A stretch of DNA of 40,692 bases from positions 1 through 40,692 of the forward strand of contig JAACUG010000081.1 in the NCBI GenBank assembly GCA_009993045.1, given 5' to 3'. This DNA is from Cyanobacteria bacterium CG_2015-22_32_23. Lineage in GTDB: Bacteria; Cyanobacteriota; Cyanobacteriia; Cyanobacteriales; Cyanobacteriaceae. Both the position numbers and the translations under genes were made by a program. Shown one piece after another: positions 34,820 through 40,692 of the stretch. Within the stretch, counting starts at the first letter, position 1. Each line of letters opens with the position of its first letter. The notes under the pieces are model-generated. The model did no database searches. It had not been told where the DNA came from and worked only from the letters and a program-made list of their open reading frames with translations.

Positions 34820-35392
34820 ATGATCAAAATACCCCAATTTTTCGCTATTTCAGCTTTAGCAGTATCGGTTATTTCCGTCACTGGGAACTTTTCCCCCCTC
34901 AAAGCCCAACAACAAAAAACGGAAGAACAAAAAGTACAATTAATGTTTGTTCAAACCGCCGATAACATCAAAACTGATAATCAAACGATTCGCCTAGTCA
35001 ACGTCAATGCTCAGACTGTCTATTTTGCTGATCGCCCTGTACGTTTAGCAGGTCATATTACTACCCCTGAATATATGAAAGAATGGACTGCTAGTGCTGG
35101 TTCAGACAATTTCAAGAATGATCCTCCTAACGCTACTCTTTCGGTTTATGAAAAAGGACAACCTCAAAATAGTGTTGTGGTGATCGAAATTAGTAACCCT
35201 GTTATTGATGGTAAAGACATAGTTTATAACTACAAAGTAATCGAAGGTGCAATGCCCAAATCTGGAGGGCAAAGTGCCTTATTTATTGACTGGATTGGTG
35301 CAGGAGGAGGAGTCGGGCCAGGTTTTCATGGGGTGGGAGTTGGTACTCGTGGGGTTGGTGTTTATGGTGGTTACGGTGGCCCCTTAAGATAA
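34820..35392 (+). CDS. Secreted protein of unknown function, sulfatase-neighbourhood family
   Basis: A 190-aa protein with a signal peptide (about residues 1-30). The body has VQTADNIKTDNQTIRLVNV, VYFADRPVRLAGHITTPEY, then DPPNATLSVYEKG and SGGQSALFIDWIGA. The pattern of a YFADRPxRxAGH motif followed by PPNATLSV and ALFID recalls an uncharacterised family I have seen near sulfatases and similar genes in other bacteria; I know no function. The C-terminus is glycine-rich (GVGVGTRGVGVYGGYGG), perhaps a flexible or surface-attached tail. It lies 36 bp after the FGE gene in the same direction. Confidence 0.75.
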   Translation: MIKIPQFFAISALAVSVISVTGNFSPLKAQQQKTEEQKVQLMFVQTADNIKTDNQTIRLVNVNAQTVYFADRPVRLAGHITTPEYMKEWTASAGSDNFKNDPPNATLSVYEKGQPQNSVVVIEISNPVIDGKDIVYNYKVIEGAMPKSGGQSALFIDWIGAGGGVGPGFHGVGVGTRGVGVYGGYGGPLR

Positions 35393-35432
35393 GAATAGAT
35401 AAATTTACAAATAAAAAGAACTATTGCTAATA

Positions 35433-35933
35433 ATGGAAAAACTTAAAGAAGAACTCAAAAAAATTGGCTCTTTGTCCCTTTTTTTTATGATAGGATTTGG
35501 CTTTATTTTGGTCATGATGAAACTTTTATTAGAGCAATATGAGATTAGTCTTTATGTTTTTTCTAAAGTAATTATTAGTTCATTAGTGGCGGCTAAAGCA
35601 GTGGCAATTATGGACATGACTCCGATATTAAATCGTTATGCTCATTCCCCCCGTTATATAAATGTGTTATATAAAACTTTTCTTTATAATTTTGCCGTTT
35701 TAGTTATTTCTTTGATGGAAAATCTTTTCCATGCCTATAAGGAAACTAAAGCCATTGGAGAGGCGATCAAACTATTTTTAGAAACCCGTCATTTATCTCA
35801 TTTTTTAGCAGTAACTTTATGTGTCTCAATGATTTTTTTAATTCATAATATTTTTCAAGAAATTGATAATTATTTAGGAAAAGGAAATTTAACTAAATTA
35901 TTTTTCGTTTCAAAAAATTCTGAACTAATATAA
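35433..35933 (+). CDS. Small membrane protein of unknown function
   Basis: A 166-aa protein with three or four hydrophobic helices: LSLFFMIGFGFILVMMKLLL, VIISSLVAAKAVAIMD, LYNFAVLVISLMENLF and FLAVTLCVSMIFLIHNIF. I place the start at ATG 35433 rather than the TTG at 35424 because ATG gives a normal N-terminus. I do not recognise the family. It sits in the FGE-sulfatase gene run, 40 bp after the glycine-rich protein gene. Confidence 0.7.
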   Translation: MEKLKEELKKIGSLSLFFMIGFGFILVMMKLLLEQYEISLYVFSKVIISSLVAAKAVAIMDMTPILNRYAHSPRYINVLYKTFLYNFAVLVISLMENLFHAYKETKAIGEAIKLFLETRHLSHFLAVTLCVSMIFLIHNIFQEIDNYLGKGNLTKLFFVSKNSELI

Positions 35934-35962
35934 GGTTATTGAGGATTAAAAACAGTAAATAT

Positions 35963-36502
35963 ATGAAAATAATTAAACTGATTTCACCTTTTTTATTAAC
36001 TACCAGTGGTATTTTTTTTAACCCCTCTACTTATGCTCAACAAACTGATAATCCTAATTATTTCACGGGGCAACCTCCCGTTTTTGTTGGTGCGCAAACT
36101 CCTGACTCTACCATTAACTGGCCCAATGCTCATTATTATTTCACCTTTCACCTACCTAATAATTCGATCGAATCTTTGGGAAAAGTAACTATTCAACAAC
36201 AACAAAACGTTAATGTAATTCCTATAGATATATCAAGTACTTATGCTTTTATCGGTACTCAAGGAAATATAGGTAAACCTCTTACCATTCAAACTACTCA
36301 AGACTCCCAAACTCAGGCAGTAACGGTGGTTTTTAATCCTCCTATACCCCCTGGAACAACTTTTAGCGTTCGTCTTGAAGCCTTCCGAAATCCTCCAGAT
36401 GATGACACTTATCTCTATAGCGTAACCGCTTTTCCTGCAGGAAACAATGCCACTGGTTTACCGATGGGAGTAGGAAGATTTAGCTTTTATAGATTCTTTT
36501 AG
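35963..36502 (+). CDS. DUF2808 domain secreted protein
   Basis: A 179-aa protein with a clear signal peptide (MKIIKLISPFLLTTSGIFF, cleaved near TYAQQ). The mature part matches DUF2808, a cyanobacterial family: HYYFTFHLPNNSIESLGKVT, VVFNPPIPPGTTFSV and YSVTAFPAGNN followed by MGVGRFSFY. The function is unknown; it is probably an extracytoplasmic beta-rich protein. I use the ATG at 35963 because the TTG at 35939 would add eight charged residues before the signal peptide. Host-like composition. Confidence 0.85.
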   Translation: MKIIKLISPFLLTTSGIFFNPSTYAQQTDNPNYFTGQPPVFVGAQTPDSTINWPNAHYYFTFHLPNNSIESLGKVTIQQQQNVNVIPIDISSTYAFIGTQGNIGKPLTIQTTQDSQTQAVTVVFNPPIPPGTTFSVRLEAFRNPPDDDTYLYSVTAFPAGNNATGLPMGVGRFSFYRFF

Positions 36503-36528
36503 TTAAAAAATAAGTGAGAAATTAATTT

Positions 36529-36972
36529 ATGAATTTAAAATTATTTACCATCGTAACTTTATTAAGCGGAATTTGGAGTAATGTAACCTTAATTCCCTTA
36601 AAAGCGCAAACACCCTCAAAGATTCCTACCGTGATTCCAGCAAATGTAGATGATTTACCAACTGATCCCGATCAGTTAAAAACATGGTATTGCAGTCAAG
36701 AAAATCAAGGAATTTTGGTAGAAGTTAAACTCGTTAATAATTGGCAAGACACCATCAAAACTAATCAATGGCAATGTGAAGAACAATTAGTTAATCTTCC
36801 TGATAATGCCCCTCAATTTTCTTGTGAATCGGACGAAAATCAAATCAACTTGATTACCGTTACTTGGATAAAAGGCAATGAAGGTAAATCAACCATGAAA
36901 AATTGGATTAACACCTTTGAAAATCAAAGTATGGTTTGTACTATTGACCTAAGTAATCCATTTTGGAATTAA
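36529..36972 (+). CDS. Secreted hypothetical protein with four cysteines
   Basis: A 147-aa protein with a signal peptide (LFTIVTLLSGIWSNVTLIPL, cleavage near LKAQ). The mature domain has four cysteines (WYCSQE, WQCEEQ, FSCESD and VCTIDL), enough for two disulfides. I do not recognise the family. It ends 16 bp before the sulfatase gene and is the last host-like (AT-rich) gene before the composition changes. Confidence 0.65.
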   Translation: MNLKLFTIVTLLSGIWSNVTLIPLKAQTPSKIPTVIPANVDDLPTDPDQLKTWYCSQENQGILVEVKLVNNWQDTIKTNQWQCEEQLVNLPDNAPQFSCESDENQINLITVTWIKGNEGKSTMKNWINTFENQSMVCTIDLSNPFWN

Positions 36973-36988
36973 GCAACCTAGTAAAATA

Positions 36989-39775
36989 ATGCTTACACGT
37001 TTTAGATATTTTCTTAATAGCTTATTTCCGAAAAATTTTAAGCTCATATCGGTAGGAATACTGGTTTTCTTCATGGTAATAGGTTCGGGAGCATTTTTTT
37101 CTTCGGCCATCGCCCAGACCCTCGAGGACACTTCCGGCTCACCTGCCGTTAGCATCAGCGCAAAACAGCTTCCGCCATCCGATGCCAAGTTCACGCCGCA
37201 GGTTACGGGCAAGTTAGGTTCAGCCAATGCCACTACCACTATTAGCGGACAACAACTTCCGCCGCCCGATCCGAAGTTTGGTGGGGTAATTAAGCAAAGA
37301 GCTTCGGAGTCAAAGGCTTGGTGGCCACCGCGCGTCGTTCCGCCTAAGAAAGCCCCCAATGTGCTACTAATTATGTCCGACGACGACGGATTCGGTTCGC
37401 CGAGTACCTTCGGCGGTGTCATCCCGACCCCAGCCCTAGATCGTATCGCGAACAGTGGCCTACGTTACACAAACTTTCACTCAACTTCCCTCTGCTCACC
37501 GACGCGGGCTGCGATCATCACCGGACGGAATCATCACTCGGCCGGCTTTGGGGTGGTAGGCGAAATCGCAACCGGGTTTCCTGGTTACGACTCGATCATC
37601 CCGATTGAGAAGGGTACCATTGGCACAATCTTGAAGAAAAACGGCTACTCCACTGCGTGGTTCGGCAAAGACCACAACACGCCATTCTTCGAGAACAGCC
37701 AAGCTGGGCCCTTCGACCAGTGGCCTAACGGCATGGGATTTGAATATTTCTACGGCTTTGTTGGTGGCGACGCTAGCCAGTGGCAACCAAACCTGTTCCG
37801 CAATACGACCCCCATTTATCCATTTCGGGACAATCCTAACTGGAATCTAACTACAGCTATGGCTGACGAAGCGATCCAGCACATGAAACAGCTTAAGGAG
37901 CTTGCCCCCGAAAAGCCATTCTTTGTGTATTACGTCCCAGGCGGCGTACACGCTCCCCATCATCCCACCCCGGAATGGATCGATAAGATTAGCGCCATGC
38001 ACCTCTTTGACGATGGCTGGGAAAAATTGCGAGAGACCATTTTCGCCAACCAGAAAAAGCTCGGCATCATGCCCGAAAATGCCCAACTGACTTCCTGGCC
38101 AGACGGACAGGACATCTACGGTGGTGCGAAGCTACCTCGGTGGGACTCCCTTAGCCCAGAACAAAAGAAACTCTTCATCAAGCAAGCGGATGTCTATGGG
38201 GCATATCAGGCTTACGTCGATCATGAGATCGGCCGAGTTATTCAGTCCGTCGAAGACCTCGGTGAGCTAGACAATACCCTGATCATCTACATCAGTGGCG
38301 ACAATGGTGGCAGCGCTGAAGGGATGCTCAACGGTACGCCCAACGAGTTCACTACTTTCAATGGTGTCAAAGTGCCAGTCAAAGATCAGTTCCTTTGGTA
38401 CCCGTTTTGGGGATCGGATCGAACTTACCCGCACTTTGCCGCACCTTGGGCCTGGGCAATGGATACACCGTTCAAGTGGATGAAGCAAGTGGCATCGCAC
38501 TTCGGCGGTACGGCCCAAGGCGTGGCCATGTCCTGGCCCGGCCATATCAGCGATCCCGGCGGTATCCGTCGCCAATTCCACCATGTCATCGACATCGTGC
38601 CGACCATTCTAGAGGCGACAGATATTGTGGCGCCTAACATGATTGACGGCATCGAGCAAAAGCCGATTGAAGGCACGAGCATGGCATATACTTGGGACAA
38701 GGCGAACGCCAATGCCCCGACTCGGCACACGACTCAATACTTCGAGATGCTGGGCAACCGTGCCATCTATCACGATGGGTGGGTCGCGGCGACGACCCCG
38801 GCCACGTTGCCGTGGGAGCTTAGTACGAAGAACCCACCGGATGTGATTACTGGGTACAAGTGGGAACTTTACAACGTGATGGAGGATCCCACAGAGAACA
38901 ACGACCTGGCGGCCAAAATGCCAGAGAAGCTAACGCAGTTACAAAACCTCTTCTACCTGGAAGCGGCAAAGTATGACGTACTACCTCTTGATAACACATC
39001 GCTGTCGCGCTGGAATTCACCTAAACCGAGTCTGACGGCAGGGCGGACAGAGTTCACCTATTCTGGTCCATTGGCCAGCGTACCGAGCAGTACTGCGCCG
39101 AATATTCTGAACAAGTCCTACACCATTACCGCAGAGGTAGAGATCCCCAAAGGTGGTGCGGAAGGCATGATCGTCACTGAGGGCGGGCGCTTCGGCGGCT
39201 ATGGACTGTTCCTGAGCAGGAGTTACAACTATTGGCTTGAAAATCACTGGTTCAAGATAGCAGGCTTAGGGTTGCTGATCGGCGGACTGCTTCTAACCTG
39301 GTTCGGCAAAAGTCGAGCCTGGTCAGGCAGAAAACTGCGGACTGGCTATGGAATGCTGTTGCTTGGATCGCTTTGGGTGATTGCGGTGGTTGCCACATTG
39401 CTGCTGAATTTGGGTGCAACAAAGCCCGTATTCCTCTACAACCTGCTCGATCTCAAACGCACGACTTGGGAAGGACCTACGTTGAGCGTTGGCAAGCATA
39501 CTATCGTCTTCGACTTCAAGTCCGATAGCCCAGGCTTGGGTAAAGGAGGAACGGGAGTACTCTCTGTGGATGGCAAGGAAGTGGCCAAAAAATCAATGGA
39601 AAACAGCACACCAATTACATTTCCAGAGGACGAAACCTTTGACATCGGAGAGGATACGCGCACTGGTGTCGCACTGGTGGAGAATCGCTACGATGTTCCG
39701 TTTAAGTTCACTGGCACGATCAACCGTCTGACGTTCAACCTCGAACCAGAGCCTAAGGCAACATCAAAGATCTAG
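36989..39775 (+). CDS. Arylsulfatase with formylglycine motif and internal membrane hairpin
   Basis: A 928-aa type I sulfatase that would remove sulfate from esters. The catalytic Cys169 lies in LCSPTRAAIITGR, the CxPxR motif that FGE converts to formylglycine. Metal-binding Asp residues are at 131-133 (LLIMSDDDGFG), with further ones in ISGDNGG. An N-terminal signal peptide ends near residue 42. Residues 55-68 and 84-97 are two copies of a linker motif (ISAKQLPPSDAKF and ISGQQLPPPDPKF). Residues about 745-812 contain two transmembrane helices placed inside the C-terminal beta domain. Base composition is much GC-richer than the neighbours, suggesting transfer. Confidence 0.93.
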   Translation: MLTRFRYFLNSLFPKNFKLISVGILVFFMVIGSGAFFSSAIAQTLEDTSGSPAVSISAKQLPPSDAKFTPQVTGKLGSANATTTISGQQLPPPDPKFGGVIKQRASESKAWWPPRVVPPKKAPNVLLIMSDDDGFGSPSTFGGVIPTPALDRIANSGLRYTNFHSTSLCSPTRAAIITGRNHHSAGFGVVGEIATGFPGYDSIIPIEKGTIGTILKKNGYSTAWFGKDHNTPFFENSQAGPFDQWPNGMGFEYFYGFVGGDASQWQPNLFRNTTPIYPFRDNPNWNLTTAMADEAIQHMKQLKELAPEKPFFVYYVPGGVHAPHHPTPEWIDKISAMHLFDDGWEKLRETIFANQKKLGIMPENAQLTSWPDGQDIYGGAKLPRWDSLSPEQKKLFIKQADVYGAYQAYVDHEIGRVIQSVEDLGELDNTLIIYISGDNGGSAEGMLNGTPNEFTTFNGVKVPVKDQFLWYPFWGSDRTYPHFAAPWAWAMDTPFKWMKQVASHFGGTAQGVAMSWPGHISDPGGIRRQFHHVIDIVPTILEATDIVAPNMIDGIEQKPIEGTSMAYTWDKANANAPTRHTTQYFEMLGNRAIYHDGWVAATTPATLPWELSTKNPPDVITGYKWELYNVMEDPTENNDLAAKMPEKLTQLQNLFYLEAAKYDVLPLDNTSLSRWNSPKPSLTAGRTEFTYSGPLASVPSSTAPNILNKSYTITAEVEIPKGGAEGMIVTEGGRFGGYGLFLSRSYNYWLENHWFKIAGLGLLIGGLLLTWFGKSRAWSGRKLRTGYGMLLLGSLWVIAVVATLLLNLGATKPVFLYNLLDLKRTTWEGPTLSVGKHTIVFDFKSDSPGLGKGGTGVLSVDGKEVAKKSMENSTPITFPEDETFDIGEDTRTGVALVENRYDVPFKFTGTINRLTFNLEPEPKATSKI

Positions 39776-39820
39776 CGGCTTGAAACCAGATAAACGGAGA
39801 AAGGAGTGGAAAGATATCCG

Positions 39821-40156
39821 ATGAAAAGAGTACTTGTGATGGCTGCTATCAGTGAAACTGCGACGGGGTTGGCGTTGCTGATTGTGCCTTCGTTAGTCGG
39901 GCAATTATTGTTTGGTGTAGAACTGACTGGTATTGCCCTAACTGTTGCTCGCGTGACTGGCATTGCCCTGATCGCCTTAGGAGTCGCTTGCTGGTCAAGC
40001 ACACCCCAGATCGGGATTTTGGCCTACAGTGCGGCTGTTACGCTGTATTTTGCGTACGTCGGCTTCGTGGACAATTTAAACGGAATACTAATGTGGCCAG
40101 CAATTTTTGTACACGCTGTTCTGACGATACTCCTCATCTTGGCTAAACCAAGATAA
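39821..40156 (+). CDS. Small membrane protein between the two sulfatase genes
   Basis: A 111-aa protein with four hydrophobic helices (ALLIVPSLVGQLLFGVEL, ALTVARVTGIALIALGVACW, ILAYSAAVTLYFAYVGF and AIFVHAVLTILLILA). I do not recognise a named family. I start at the ATG at 39821; GTG at 39806 is possible because GGAGAAAGGAG lies there, but that site overlaps it. Composition is GC-rich like the sulfatases, so it probably arrived with them and may assist the membrane-bound sulfatase. Confidence 0.7.
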   Translation: MKRVLVMAAISETATGLALLIVPSLVGQLLFGVELTGIALTVARVTGIALIALGVACWSSTPQIGILAYSAAVTLYFAYVGFVDNLNGILMWPAIFVHAVLTILLILAKPR

Positions 40157-40199
40157 AAGGAAATTTTTATTAAGAGATTTAATAGGAGATGACTAAGAA

Positions 40200-40595
40200 A
40201 TGATTAAAAACTTATTGGCACAGTTACGTCCACTGTTGCCTGATCGTCTCAAGCCAATACTAATTGGCTTCCTAGCTACGGTGATGGTTGCCGCCCCAGG
40301 GATCTGGTATGGCCCAGCGATCGCCCAAAAAATCAACGGCGTACCCGGTTCCCCCAGTGCCACCATGTCCATCAGTGGGGAGCAACTGCCTGCTCCCGCT
40401 CCCCAATTTGGCGGGGTGATCAAAGACGATGCCCTACAGTCTAAACCCTGGTGGGCACCCCGAATCATGCCGCACCAGGATGCCCCCAACGTACTGCTAA
40501 TCATCACCGACGACGCTGGGTTCGGCGTACCGAGTACCTTCGGCGGTGTGATTCCAACCCCGACTATGGATCGCATTGCCAGAGAGGGCTTTTAA
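40200..40595 (+). pseudogene. Second arylsulfatase, truncated after 131 residues
   Basis: The 5' end of a paralogue of the upstream sulfatase. It has a signal peptide, one copy of the ISGEQLPAPAPQF linker, NVLLIITDDAGFG (metal-binding Asp pair) and VIPTPTMDRIAREGF, then a stop. In the full-length paralogue the same point continues RIANSGLRYTNF towards the CSPTR active site, so this copy lacks the formylglycine cysteine and cannot work. The break coincides with the start of a 102-bp repeat that also occurs at the dnaJ end. The remainder may lie beyond the window. A good ribosome-binding site (TAGGAGATGA) precedes it, and a HIP1 octamer lies near 40318. Confidence 0.88.
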
Positions 40596-40686
40596 CAGTT
40601 AACAAAAAGTTACTTAAATCTTCTTAAACTTACTCATTTATTAAGCTAAACTCTAGTAATGAGTAAATTATCTATTTCTGAAGCCG
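40585..40686 (+). repeat. 102-bp repeat, probable left end of an inserted element
   Basis: Begins AGGGCTTTTAACAG inside the last codons of the truncated sulfatase and matches 26389-26490 in inverted orientation with about five mismatches. Host-like AT-rich composition resumes here at once after GC-rich sulfatase DNA, so the edge is a true junction. It leads into the gene start at 40659. Confidence 0.9.
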
Positions 40687-40692
40687 CAAAAC
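40659..40692 (+). CDS. 5' end of a gene, probably IS607-type tnpA, cut by window edge
   Basis: Eleven codons read MSKLSISEAAK. This is the usual start of a MerR-like helix-turn-helix, as in IS607 serine-recombinase transposases (family pattern KLxSISxAAKxLGVS). Excisionase-like or plasmid regulators can begin the same way. The same start occurs as a broken copy at 26360-26416. Confidence 0.5.
   Translation, partial: MSKLSISEAAK

Noticed and set aside
36949-37422. 157-aa open frame on the minus strand at the start of the sulfatase gene
   Set aside because: It lies wholly opposite the conserved sulfatase frame in GC-rich DNA, where long antisense frames are expected; its sequence shows no domain.
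37496-39731. Many 60-105-aa frames on both strands inside the sulfatase gene
   Set aside because: They are by-products of the GC-rich codon usage of the sulfatase; none carries a recognisable motif.
26389-40686. 102-bp repeat as an assembly artefact
   Set aside because: The copies differ at about five positions and have different flanks that both read sensibly, so a duplicated contig end is unlikely.
1-40692. tRNA or rRNA genes
   Set aside because: I read each intergenic gap for a T-arm GGTTCGA-like pattern and clover-leaf spacing and found none.

Overview
The window comes from a low-GC cyanobacterium. The evidence is a photosystem II psbM gene hidden in an intergenic stretch, several GCGATCGC (HIP1) octamers (for example at 2568 and 13736), cyanobacterial families such as DUF2808, and a high AT content. 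The style resembles Geminocystis or Cyanobacterium, but the species cannot be fixed from this sequence alone.

Layout. Positions 1-193 hold the 3' end of a TnpB transposon gene. An M1 aminopeptidase with C-terminal HEAT-like repeats follows at 321-2897. From 2909 to 11259 lies a one-directional surface-polysaccharide cluster with a Wzx-type flippase, two GT4 glycosyltransferases, a Wzy-like polymerase and three different sulfotransferases, so the product is probably a sulfated exopolysaccharide. A decayed IS607-like element (tnpA stub plus intact tnpB) separates it from dnaX. From 12700 to 28568 the content is mostly housekeeping: dnaX, a TPR protein, a RibD-C reductase, a PLP enzyme, a Deg protease, a GHL10 hydrolase, a DgkA-type kinase, trpG/pabA, a degenerate MBL protein, a tandem histidine phosphatase, queG, a HAD phosphatase, psbM, a DnaJ/CbpA chaperone and a site-2 protease. 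An NAD-salvage group follows (Prs-like, NAMPT, NrtR-like) with a large heptamer-based repeat array between the last two genes.

The right-hand 8 kb is the most unusual part. A divergent AraC-type regulator faces an exported formylglycine-generating enzyme (FGE). Then come four small secreted or membrane proteins, a large GC-rich arylsulfatase with the CSPTR formylglycine motif and an unexpected two-helix membrane insertion, a small membrane protein, and a second sulfatase cut off after 131 residues. A 102-bp sequence follows the truncated sulfatase and recurs as an inverted copy at the dnaJ 3' end. It leads into the start of a gene resembling an IS607-type tnpA. Sulfatase, FGE and AraC regulator look like one inducible desulfation locus that was partly acquired and then interrupted by a mobile element.

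Other points that stand out: DnaX ends in an SSB-like acidic tip (DFDEDDIPF) and has an in-phase A7 slippery run upstream of it; a tandem 10-bp direct repeat overlaps the -35 position of the FGE promoter; and the MBL-fold protein has lost all its recognisable metal ligands.
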